This document shows, piece after piece, positions 54,679 to 62,986 of a stretch of DNA of 64,000 bases. The DNA lies in the NCBI GenBank assembly GCA_964416195.1, contig CAYQDB010000002.1, forward strand, positions 169,467 to 233,466, written 5' to 3'. The stretch is from CAYQDB01 sp964416195. GTDB taxonomy: Bacteria > Zixibacteria > MSB-5A5 > GN15 > FEB-12. A program made the position numbers and the translations under genes. Each line of letters opens with the position of its first letter. Position 1 is the stretch's first letter. Under the pieces are notes generated by a model. The model was not told where the DNA came from. It saw only the letters and a list, made by a program, of their open reading frames with translations, and did not search any database.

Positions 54679-55101
54679 TTATTTCTCTTTATAAATAGCT
54701 CCAACAATGGCGCCATTTATTAAGCCAAGCACCAGAGCTTGTATTATCCAGTATATGACCACAGTTGTCGCTATTGTCATATAGAATGGCATCGAGGCTA
54801 TCCCTGTTAGTGCTCCCACTAGCCATACAAGGATTCCATATATCATGCCTTTCTTGGCACCCTCTCCTGGGATTCCCTTGTAGAGCAGTGCATACACCAA
54901 TGCGAATATTATCGAACTGATAAGCCCTGTTATGTTGGCGCCGATTAGGTTTCCCGCATTCGTCATCGTGGTTGGGTCTTTCCATATGTTCGGCGGCAAC
55001 TCATAGACCCAATTGAAAAGCCAGCCGCAGGTCAGCCAGCCAAATACTATGCTAACTATCCATACAACAAGCCCAGAGATTAAGATTCTTGTCGTGTTCA
55101 T
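54679..55101 (-). CDS. Small four-helix membrane protein of unknown function
   Basis: The protein has 140 residues from ATG 55101, which has GAGGG nine bases upstream. There are four hydrophobic segments; the last two contain YMTIATTVVIYWIIQALVLG and INGAIVGAIYKEK. Glycine-rich helices recall small archaeal or DUF1761-like membrane proteins. The AT content is higher than in the neighbours, and it lies next to the tRNA-fMet relic. Horizontal gain is possible. Confidence 0.6.
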   Translation of the reverse strand: MNTTRILISGLVVWIVSIVFGWLTCGWLFNWVYELPPNIWKDPTTMTNAGNLIGANITGLISSIIFALVYALLYKGIPGEGAKKGMIYGILVWLVGALTGIASMPFYMTIATTVVIYWIIQALVLGLINGAIVGAIYKEK

Positions 55102-55464
55102 TGTTCTCACTCCCTCGTTGTGTTAGTGTTCTAATTTAAGTTTAGCTATTCTATCTTTTTCAAAGCTGGGGGGGCAAATTTCCATATAATACCCCCGCAT
55201 CGGAACCCCATGCTCCAATAAGCACAGATAGCTATTAGCTGAGGGAATATGTAATGTCAAGTAAAAAGTACCTTGCAACGGTCGCGTCGTTACCAACAAG
55301 GCTTGCCCGCAGCGTTGAGGAGCATGCTGCCTAGCCGATTGAGAGTTATTGCCAAGGCTTCTCAGAGAACCGGCAGTTGGAACCGGACAGAGTTTTTGCT
55401 GGCGCCGATGGATAGGATGTCATAATTTTCCCGAAAATGAATTGCAATTTACTCAAGAGGCTGT
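55102..55464. other. Intergenic region, no supported gene
   Basis: About 360 bases. A 26-codon frame from ATG 55254 ends early and has no recognisable motif. The region between 55400 and 55464 should hold the ribosome binding site and promoter for the OsmC gene. Nothing else is supported. Confidence 0.4.
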
Positions 55465-55941
55465 ATGGAGGAAAAGGAACTGTCGGTGAGCATGGAACTC
55501 ATCACGGATTACGAGTTTAAGGTCACGTTTGATGAAAACCTGCCTGAACTGCTGATGGATGAGCCGGAGCCACTGGGGGCAGGAAAAGGCCCCAACGCCA
55601 CAAAGGTGCTCTCGGCGGCAATCGGCAATTGTCTCAGTGCCAGTTTGCTATTCTGCATGCATAAAATCCGGGTCAAGCCAAGCTCGTTGAAGACAACGGT
55701 GAAGACAAAGATGACGCGAAATGAGAAAAAGCGCCTCCGTGTCGGGCCCAGCCATGTTATTATCACCCTTGGTATGAATCCCGAAGGCCGAAACCGCCTT
55801 GGCCGCTGTCTTGATTTGTTCGAGGATTATTGCATTGTCAGCCAGAGTATCCGCGACGGGATTGATGTAACGGTCGAAGTGCAAGACCAGCAAGGAGAAG
55901 TCGTTTATGACTCCCGGGAAAAACATGGAGAAGCCAATTGA
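55465..55941 (+). CDS. OsmC-family protein
   Basis: The protein has 158 residues. The OsmC/Ohr fold is indicated by an early beta region (YEFKVTFDENLPELLMDEP), the helix with the active Cys in SAAIGNCLSASLLFC, and the second motif Cys in FEDYCIVSQSIRDGI. Such proteins reduce organic hydroperoxides in some lineages. Here the first catalytic residue is Cys, not selenocysteine, although Sec forms of OsmC-like proteins are known. It stands alone. Confidence 0.9.
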   Translation: MEEKELSVSMELITDYEFKVTFDENLPELLMDEPEPLGAGKGPNATKVLSAAIGNCLSASLLFCMHKIRVKPSSLKTTVKTKMTRNEKKRLRVGPSHVIITLGMNPEGRNRLGRCLDLFEDYCIVSQSIRDGIDVTVEVQDQQGEVVYDSREKHGEAN

Positions 55942-56007
55942 CCCCGCCAAGAGCACCGATTTGTGTAACCTCACAAGTTAAACAACAAAAGAATGGAGGT
56001 TGAGGAT

Positions 56008-57651
56008 ATGAAGAAATGCCTGCTTACCCTTGCGGTCGGTTGGGGCGTCAATATTCTGGTAACAAGCCCGCCGGTGGCGGCCTGCACCAATCTACTGGTG
56101 ACCAAAGGAGCCTCGCAGGATGGCTCGGTAATGATTACCTATACCTGTGATGCAGAGTTCCATCCCCATCTTGAGTATTCGCCGGCAGCCGACTACGAGC
56201 CGGGAGATTCGCTTGAGATAACCGACTGGCACGGCAATGCGCGCGGCACGATCCCACAGGTTGAGCACACCTACGCTGTAGTCGACTTGATGAACGAACA
56301 TCAACTAGCGATCAGTGAGACGACCTTTGGAGGTCGCGAAGAATTGCGCAATAAGGACGGCCTTCTCCACTACTGGGACCTGATGCGACTGGCTTTGCAA
56401 CGGACCAAAATGGCCCGACAAGCGATTACCGTTATGACTGAATTGGTCGCTAAGTACGGTTACCGCTCCGGCGGCGAGTCGATTTCGATTGCTGATACTG
56501 AAGAGGCCTGGATATTGGAGATGATCGGTCCCGGCGAAGGCGGACAGGGAGCCGAGTGGGTGGCGGTTCGGGTTCCGGATGGGTACATATCGTGCCATGC
56601 CAACAAAGCGCGTATCGGTGAGTTTCCCCTTGATGATCCGGAGAACTGCCTTTATTCCAAGAATATTATTTCCTTTGCTATAGAAAAAGGGTATTACGAT
56701 TCGAAATCAGGTGAGCCTTTCCGGTTCTGTGACGCTTACTGCCCAGCCACACCAAAGAATCAGCGTTATGCCGATGCGCGTGTCTGGAGCATCTTCCGCC
56801 GGGCGGTGCCGTCAAGAAACTTCTCTTCCGACTACCATCGGGCTATTGAGGGTGCCGAGCCATATCCGTTGTGGATCAAACCGGATAAGAAGCTGTCGTT
56901 GTCCGATGTTTTTGCCCTGATGCGCGACCACTATGAAGGCACCGATTATGATATGACTAGGGGAATTGATGCCGGACCGTACGGCAATCCCAACCGCTGG
57001 CGACCGATACACTGGACAGTCGACAGCATCGAGTATGCCTGGGAGCGTCCGATTTCGACACAGCAGACCGGTTTCTCGTTTGTCTCTCAGTCACGTTCGT
57101 GGCTTCCGGACGCTGTTGGGGGCGTCTATTGGTATGGCGTTGATGATACCTACACAACCTGTTATTTCCCGTTGTACTGCGGCATTGACACTATTCCGCA
57201 GTCGTTCACAATTGGTAGCTTAAGCAGGTTCTCGTGGGAGTCAGCCTGGTGGGTGTTTAATTTTGTGGCCAATTTTGCCAACCTGAAATATTCTTACATA
57301 CTGCCGGAGATTCAGGCACTGCAAAACGATATCGAAAGCGCCTTCATTGCATTGCAACCGGCTGTGGAAAAGACAGCCGTTGACTTAACAGATTCAAATA
57401 AAGATCTCATGGTCAGGTATCTGACGGACTACTCCGTTTCACATGCCGAGCAGGTAGTCGCACGTTGGCGTGAACTTGGGGAGCATCTACTGACGAAATA
57501 CAATGATGGGTATGTCAAAAATGAAGAGGGTCAACCACAGGAGAAAGGGTATCCTGAAGAATGGCTGCGCGAAGTATTGCGCGCCCGCCCCAGCCAGTTC
57601 CGTTTGAAGCAGAAAGCCACAAGTACTCCGGAGTCGAAGTTGGTGAATTGA
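56008..57651 (+). CDS. Exported C69-family dipeptidase
   Basis: The protein has 547 residues from ATG 56008, with GGAGGT seven bases upstream. A signal peptide (LLTLAVGWGVNILVTSPPVAA) ends just before CTNLLVTKGAS. The Cys is then the likely N-terminal nucleophile of the C69 (PepD) family. It shows the family's ADTEEAWILEMIG and later blocks. Members hydrolyse dipeptides and some larger substrates. The location is extracytoplasmic by prediction. Confidence 0.9.
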   Translation: MKKCLLTLAVGWGVNILVTSPPVAACTNLLVTKGASQDGSVMITYTCDAEFHPHLEYSPAADYEPGDSLEITDWHGNARGTIPQVEHTYAVVDLMNEHQLAISETTFGGREELRNKDGLLHYWDLMRLALQRTKMARQAITVMTELVAKYGYRSGGESISIADTEEAWILEMIGPGEGGQGAEWVAVRVPDGYISCHANKARIGEFPLDDPENCLYSKNIISFAIEKGYYDSKSGEPFRFCDAYCPATPKNQRYADARVWSIFRRAVPSRNFSSDYHRAIEGAEPYPLWIKPDKKLSLSDVFALMRDHYEGTDYDMTRGIDAGPYGNPNRWRPIHWTVDSIEYAWERPISTQQTGFSFVSQSRSWLPDAVGGVYWYGVDDTYTTCYFPLYCGIDTIPQSFTIGSLSRFSWESAWWVFNFVANFANLKYSYILPEIQALQNDIESAFIALQPAVEKTAVDLTDSNKDLMVRYLTDYSVSHAEQVVARWRELGEHLLTKYNDGYVKNEEGQPQEKGYPEEWLREVLRARPSQFRLKQKATSTPESKLVN

Positions 57652-57798
57652 GGCAAGAGCGGTTTAATACCGTTCTTCTGTTGTTCTGGTACGAATTGCT
57701 TTTCTCTCATAGGTGGCGGCCTTGTGTCGCCACATACGTTTGCTACTGGGTAGGGGTTAGCTGAGACAATACGTGGAGGGAAAAACCACCCCGGCGCC

Positions 57799-59205
57799 TC
57801 AGGTGTTGTAATACAACTCAAACTCGTGCGGCGTGGGGCGGACACGGATGGCGTCAACCTCCGTCCGCTTGAGCTCAATCCAGTTCTCAAGTAGATCTTC
57901 GGTGAAAACCCCCCCGGCTAAAAGGTACTCATTATCCTGTTCCAGGGCGTCGAGAGCTTTAGTCAGGGAGGTTGGGAGATGGTGAATTTCAGCCAGTTCC
58001 CGCTCGGGAAGTTCATCGAGGTTTTTATCCAGCGGCTTGCCGGGGTCGGTCTTCTTTTGTATACCATCGATACCCGCCATCAGCATGGCCGCATAGGCAA
58101 GATATGGATTCATGGTGCCGTCAGGCGGCCGGAATTCAAACCGCATTCTCTTGGGATCGCGCTGGTAGCCGGGGATGCGGATGCAGGCGGTACGGTTGCC
58201 GACTGAGTAGGTTCCGGCCACCGGGGTCTCAAAACCAGGAACCAGTCTCTTAAACGAGTTCGTTGACGGATTGGTGAATGCAAGGATCGAGTCGGCATGG
58301 GCAAGAAGACCGCCGATGTAATACAAGCCAAGTTTTGAAAAGCGAGCCGGGCCATTCTTGCCATAGAATAAAGAGCCCCTGCTGTCCGCGAGGTATTGAT
58401 GTACGTGCATACCCGATCCGGGCTCGTTGAAAAGCGGCTTGGGCATGAAGGTCGCCGACTTGTTCATCCGGAAACACTGGTTCTTGACGAAGTACTTGAT
58501 GATCATAGACTGATCGGCCATTTTCAACAGAGGGGCAAATTGTACTTCAATCTCGTGCTGCCCTCCGCCGCCCACTTCGTGATGATGATATTTCAACTCT
58601 ACACCAACATTGGCCAGCATGGTCGTGATCTGCGAGCGCAGATTGAAAGTGCGGTCCATCGGTGGTGCGATGTGATAGCCTCCTTTGTGCGGAATCTTGT
58701 GACCGAGGCTTTCGTTGTCTTCTGAGCTGCTCCATTCTGCCTCATCGGATTCCAGGAAGTAGAAGGCTTTGTCAGGCCCCTGGTAGAAATTCACCCGGTC
58801 GAAAACATAGAACTCGAACTCCGGCCCAACAATCGCCTTAGCGCCTTTGATGGTTTTCGCCAGATGCTTTTCAGCGTAGGCTGCCACGCGTCTCGGATTT
58901 CTTGAATAAGGGCCGATCGTGTTACCGACCTCCATTATGTCACCCAGCAGGGAGAGAGTGGGACGTTCGAAAAAAGGATCGATAAAAGGCGTTTGCGGAT
59001 CGGGGAGCATAATCATATCCCCCCGCTCAATAGAGGAGAAGCCTGGCATGGAAGAGCCATCGATACCGACCCCTTTGCTGAAAAGGTTCGGTGTGAGTGA
59101 TTTTATAGGTAGGGTTATGTGGTGCCATTGGCCGGGAAGATCGCAGAATTTCAGGTCAAGGTATTCAGCGTTAGTCTCTTTGGATAGTTTTAGTAGCTTC
59201 TGCAT
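57799..59205 (-). CDS. glnA: Glutamine synthetase, type I
   Basis: The protein has 468 residues. It makes glutamine from glutamate, ammonia and ATP. Motifs are DGSSMPGFSSIERGD, GPEFEFYVFD, HHEVGGGGQHEIEVQF, NEPGSGMHVHQYL, and RFEFRPPDGTMNPYLAYAAMLMAG. The loop DKNLDELPERE corresponds to the adenylylation loop of E. coli (DKNLYDLPPEE) but has Asp in place of the modified Tyr. Control by adenylylation is thus unlikely. The gene is monocistronic, with a sigma-70-like promoter at 59257-59284. Confidence 0.97.
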   Translation of the reverse strand: MQKLLKLSKETNAEYLDLKFCDLPGQWHHITLPIKSLTPNLFSKGVGIDGSSMPGFSSIERGDMIMLPDPQTPFIDPFFERPTLSLLGDIMEVGNTIGPYSRNPRRVAAYAEKHLAKTIKGAKAIVGPEFEFYVFDRVNFYQGPDKAFYFLESDEAEWSSSEDNESLGHKIPHKGGYHIAPPMDRTFNLRSQITTMLANVGVELKYHHHEVGGGGQHEIEVQFAPLLKMADQSMIIKYFVKNQCFRMNKSATFMPKPLFNEPGSGMHVHQYLADSRGSLFYGKNGPARFSKLGLYYIGGLLAHADSILAFTNPSTNSFKRLVPGFETPVAGTYSVGNRTACIRIPGYQRDPKRMRFEFRPPDGTMNPYLAYAAMLMAGIDGIQKKTDPGKPLDKNLDELPERELAEIHHLPTSLTKALDALEQDNEYLLAGGVFTEDLLENWIELKRTEVDAIRVRPTPHEFELYYNT

Positions 59206-59256
59206 CTATATTAGGTAGCTCCTTCAAAAGGCCGTAAGTTGCAACGGTTTTGCTCT

Positions 59257-59284
59257 AAGATAATAGATTTCAAAGGAATGGCAA
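59257..59284 (-). promoter_or_regulatory. Possible sigma-70-type promoter of glnA
   Basis: On the minus strand TTGCCA (59279-59284) and TATCTT (59257-59262) are 16 bases apart, about 50 bases before the glnA start. A GGAG ribosome binding site follows close to the start. No sigma-54 box was found. Confidence 0.5.
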
Positions 59285-59631
59285 GCGGTTCCTGATCACA
59301 AGAACGTACTCTTCAGATTCTGCGGGGTTGTGTTCTCGCCTGTGATAGGAATGTTACCGGACGCATCCGATTGAACAACTGTGGCTCAGTCAACAGAGGG
59401 GGGCTTCATTTCCTGTCAGCCAGAATGCGGCTCACGCACGTAGCAAAGAGCAACTTCACCTTGACAACTGAACATTTACAAGTATCTTGAAATGTGACAG
59501 GCTGGCGACTCTGATGAACGGACGCGCAAAGAATTCACGACCGTTTCCGGTGATGGAAGATAGGTCCTGCAACAACACTTGTTTATTTAGGTACTAATCA
59601 GAAGTTACTGCACTAAACCAAGGAGAAGGAC
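59285..59631. other. Intergenic region between glnA and the cohesin-dockerin gene
   Basis: About 350 bases with no gene. It should hold the promoter of the plus-strand gene at 59632, which is preceded by CCAAGGAGAAGGACA. No repeats or hairpins stand out. Confidence 0.4.
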
Positions 59632-61158
59632 ATGCTTTTTTACTTCAAAGGGTCCAGAATGCTGCGGTGTTTTGTTGCTGTCAGTTGGGCGATCCTCCTG
59701 ATACTATCCGGTGGGCATGCCCAGGCTGGTTCGGAACTGGACATCGATGTTGAGGATGTTACCGCCTTCCCGGGAGAGCAGGGGGTAGTGATTCCAATCT
59801 ATATGAATAATTACTCCGATACGGTAGCCGGATTCAATTTATGGCTTATACTTGACCGGCCTGATATTATGGAGTTTCAAATAGACCTGGATCGAAGCAG
59901 CACTCTGATTGAGGATTGGGAAATCTGGGGCGCCAACTCGCTGGGTGGTCAGGGTCATGATCTCGTAATTATGGGAGTGTCAAACTCCATGCCGCCATAT
60001 TCAAACGCTATTCCTCCGCAAGACGGCGTGATACCGCTGGTGAAGGTCATTGCAGATGTCTACAACATTCCCGACACGATGACCGATCGGACCGTCAACA
60101 TACACGTTGTCACTGAACCTCTTGACCATTTCAGTTTCTCCGATCCATGGGGCAACTGTATCGGCTTCACAGGAGGTGAACTGGATACTACGAAGGTAAC
60201 CATTACTGACGGTTCCCTCACCGTTCTGGTCCCTATCTGTGGTGATATTGACGGCTCCGGCGATGATCCAAATGTTGTAGATTTAACCTATCTGGTGAAC
60301 TACCTCTTTGTGTCGGGCCCCCCGCCGCCGGTTCCGGAAATGGCCAATGTAGATGGGGTAAGCGGGATATACGTCACTGACCTGACATATCTGGTTGCTT
60401 ATTTATTTACGAGCGGGCCGGGGCCGGATTGCTCAGCAGACAGTGTTCAAGCCATTGTTGCCGATCATGGGACCTCGGCAAACTTTGATCTGATACCTTC
60501 CTCTTACATTGAGCAGGCCAAATCCGACTACCGGATATTCTATGTACATACTTCTCACGGAAGCCAGATTGTGTCCGGCATGTCGATTCTTCGCGACAGC
60601 AGTACCTTGTATGATTACAACAATGGTTCCGGTACGCTCTATCTTGAGGAATACGGTGATGACCTTGGACATAACGGAGATACCTCGTGGGTGCCGTTAA
60701 CAAGGCAGCGGTTAGATCAACCAAGCAGCGACATTAATATGGTAATGTGGTCATGGTGCGGCGGTTGCTCAGACAATACCGAAGAAGGAATCAACATATA
60801 TCTGAACGCCGTCAACCAACTGGAACAGGATTATCCTGACGTTACCTTTATTTATATGACTGGTCATCTGGACGGAACCGGACCCTCCGGCAATCTTTAT
60901 GCTCGTAACAACCAGATTCGGGCGTACTGCGCTGTCAACAACAAGATTCTTTTCGATTTCGCTGATATCGAGAGTTATGATCCAGACGGCACTTATTATC
61001 CCAATGCCAGTGATAACTATGGCTGGTGTTCGACCTGGTGCAGTTCGCACCCATGCCCCACGTGCGGTTGTGCTCACTCCCACTGCTTCAACTGCTACCT
61101 GAAGGAGAAGGCGTTCTGGTGGATGATGGCCCGTATTGCTGGTTGGGGTGGGAACTGA
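59632..61158 (+). CDS. Secreted cohesin-like / dockerin-like / SGNH-like protein
   Basis: The protein has 508 residues. A signal peptide ends near residue 33 (LLILSGGHAQAG); a start at codon 10 (MLRCF) is possible. Residues about 35-200 are cohesin-like (DIDVEDVTAFPGEQGVVIPI). Residues about 203-264 are a dockerin pair (VVDLTYLVNYLF and VTDLTYLVAYLF), here internal. The C-terminal 240 residues have HTSHGSQIVSGM, MVMWSWCGG, FIYMTGHLDGTG, and a Cys-rich CPTCGCAHSHCFNC before AFWWMMARIAGW. This part looks like an SGNH-type hydrolase family, but the catalytic residues are not certain. Confidence 0.75.
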   Translation: MLFYFKGSRMLRCFVAVSWAILLILSGGHAQAGSELDIDVEDVTAFPGEQGVVIPIYMNNYSDTVAGFNLWLILDRPDIMEFQIDLDRSSTLIEDWEIWGANSLGGQGHDLVIMGVSNSMPPYSNAIPPQDGVIPLVKVIADVYNIPDTMTDRTVNIHVVTEPLDHFSFSDPWGNCIGFTGGELDTTKVTITDGSLTVLVPICGDIDGSGDDPNVVDLTYLVNYLFVSGPPPPVPEMANVDGVSGIYVTDLTYLVAYLFTSGPGPDCSADSVQAIVADHGTSANFDLIPSSYIEQAKSDYRIFYVHTSHGSQIVSGMSILRDSSTLYDYNNGSGTLYLEEYGDDLGHNGDTSWVPLTRQRLDQPSSDINMVMWSWCGGCSDNTEEGINIYLNAVNQLEQDYPDVTFIYMTGHLDGTGPSGNLYARNNQIRAYCAVNNKILFDFADIESYDPDGTYYPNASDNYGWCSTWCSSHPCPTCGCAHSHCFNCYLKEKAFWWMMARIAGWGGN

Positions 61159-61255
61159 GTATCTAAATCTGGCGAGGCCGCGGTGTTGATTTGCGGTATT
61201 GTCAGAATGCTGAATAAAGCAGGTTACGAGGGGCTTTGTTCCAGGGACCAAGTAG

Positions 61256-61546
61256 CGCCCATACGCGTACAATCCCGGTCAGGAAGACACCGATGGAAAC
61301 GGCGTCGGTGATGCCTGTGATGCTGGTTGCTGCGTGGCTCCTATGAGGGGCAATGTGGATGGCTATGGAAGCGAAAATGTAGCCGATCTCACATATCTTG
61401 TTGCTTACCTATTTCGGGGTGGTTTTGGGTCCCCATGCCCGGAGGAAGGGGATGTTGACGGCAGCGGTTCCATCAACGTGGCAGAAGTAACCTACCTGGT
61501 GATTTACCTCTTTGGCGGTGGCCCTCCGCCCGCATCCTGTCAGTAA
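61256..61546 (+). pseudogene. Orphan C-terminal fragment of a TSP3-dockerin protein
   Basis: The frame from 61256 encodes one thrombospondin type 3 repeat (NPGQEDTDGNGVGDACD) followed by two dockerin-like repeats (ENVADLTYLVAYLF and INVAEVTYLVIYLF). There is no start codon or signal peptide; an upstream stop is at 61253. It is the tail of a lost larger gene, 100 bases after the previous dockerin gene. A strong terminator follows. Confidence 0.75.
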
Positions 61547-61581
61547 ATACAAATGATATTCAGTGCCTAAGAAGACGATCT

Positions 61582-61617
61582 CAGCCGTCTCTGCTTAAAG
61601 GGGATGGCTGTTTTTTT
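61582..61617 (+). terminator. Intrinsic terminator
   Basis: CAGCCGTCTC pairs with GGGATGGCTG (with G-U pairs) around a loop of about nine bases, followed by seven T. It lies about 36 bases after the dockerin fragment. The original gene it served was probably the complete form of that fragment. Confidence 0.8.
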
Positions 61618-62281
61618 GTCGCATCGTGTCACTCCTCTTTGAGCCTTTCAACTAAAAAGCGCTACCGTCGATTCTTTGCCGGTGTGACTGACAACTGGAG
61701 TGTTCCCGCTGCAGTGCGAAGTCTCAGGTGATGCGCATCTGATTGTAAGTGTCAAAAAAAAGTGTGTGGACCGTTAAGAAAATCCTAAATGTGACCGACA
61801 CTAACTGGCAGGGGGTCATATTACAATTCCTGTTTGAGAAAGCAGGGGGCTCGGAAGAGACAGAGAGGGGCGCAAAGCATTGGAAGCGATTACTTGTTAT
61901 GGCATGGGAAGAAACTGTGTGATCTGAAAGGGGGCGCTGACATCTCGCATATCCAAACGTAATGCGCTGAACGACAGCTCGGCCGTTCTGAGGGAGGCAG
62001 CTTGTTATTCATGCACTGAGCCTCGCTGAGATACCGCGTTTGAGGGGGGCTAAACGTGGTCCAGTACGGCCAACAGCCGTCGTGACACCTGTTGAGGTGT
62101 GTCGATACCGGCACTGTCTGTCCCAGAAAAAGACTGACACTATCTGACAGGGGTGCGCATTACGTTTGGTGCGGGAAAGGCAGGTGTCTCGGTAGAGGCA
62201 GAGCGGGGGAGGAAGTTTACAGGGAAGAGTTGCCGGTGTCGACACGAGAAGCAAAGAAGTGATTCAAGAGGGGGCTTTTTA
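61618..62281. other. Intergenic region with a diverged 80-base direct repeat
   Basis: About 660 bases with no supported gene. Two related segments, about 61797-61873 and 62136-62213, share GACACTA.CTG.CAGGGG, an ATTAC, a CTCGG.AGAG.CAGAG core and a G-rich end, 339 bases apart. A small hairpin (ACACCT, GTTG, AGGTGT) lies at 62085-62100. The second copy runs up to the regulator gene and may be a regulatory sequence. Confidence 0.6.
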
Positions 62282-62965
62282 ATGACAAAGAGTGAACGAC
62301 TAATGTTCCTGGTCAACATGATCAAAAACAGAGGAACGGCGCTTGTCAGCGAAATGGCGAGAGAATGCGAGGTCTCACAACGGACTATCTATCGTGATGT
62401 GAACTCCTTGTTGAGACTGAACTTTCCATTGTACTATGACAATGGCTATCGGCTCGCGCGTGATGTTAGTTTTCCATTTCCCGGATTTGGGTCGGAGGAT
62501 ATTGAGCTTATCTGCTACTCCCTGCGCAACAACCCGTTGTCCAAACACCCTTTTTTCGGACAGAGATTCCAAGTCATAGAACAGGGTATAAAGGCACGGT
62601 TCCACGGGAGGGGTGGGTCTCGCACGGATAACCTCTTCCTGTTTGAAGAGGAGCGTCACTTCGTTGAGAAGACGCGGGAGTCGGACATTATTGCCACCTT
62701 CCTGAAGGCGATTCGTGAGCGTCGGAAAGTCACCCTCAGACTGTTCGATAGCGATAGTGGCAACGGTGTTTGCATTCCTATGGCTATCAAACTAAAGAAC
62801 TCTGAACCCTACCTGATGGCGATTGCTGCTGGCGAAGGGCTGGTGCGCGAATGGCCAATTTCCAGTGTTGACAGCATCAGGTTGACAGATGAGAGATTCA
62901 TGCAGAGGCCGCTGCACCTGCTGGGACGGGATTTGGTACCTCAGAAAAATGTTGACGAGGTTTAG
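62282..62965 (+). CDS. HTH transcriptional regulator (YafY/HTH_11-type)
   Basis: The protein has 227 residues from ATG 62282, preceded by AGAGGGGG. The N-terminal winged helix-turn-helix is MAREC...SQRTIYRDVNSLLRLNFPLYYDNGYRL, of the YafY and DeoR-like HTH_11 type. The remainder matches the partner region of WYL-type regulators in length, ending with WPISSVDSIRLTDERFMQRPL. The signal is unknown. It lies 21 bases upstream of the QueT-like gene and may control it. Confidence 0.85.
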   Translation: MTKSERLMFLVNMIKNRGTALVSEMARECEVSQRTIYRDVNSLLRLNFPLYYDNGYRLARDVSFPFPGFGSEDIELICYSLRNNPLSKHPFFGQRFQVIEQGIKARFHGRGGSRTDNLFLFEEERHFVEKTRESDIIATFLKAIRERRKVTLRLFDSDSGNGVCIPMAIKLKNSEPYLMAIAAGEGLVREWPISSVDSIRLTDERFMQRPLHLLGRDLVPQKNVDEV

Positions 62966-62986
62966 CCGGAATCCTTCATTGCCTAT

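Noticed and set aside
55254..55335. 26-codon frame from ATG 55254
   Set aside because: Too short, no motif, no clear ribosome binding site.
55465..55941. OsmC as a second selenoprotein
   Set aside because: Both key positions are Cys codons and there is no in-frame UGA.
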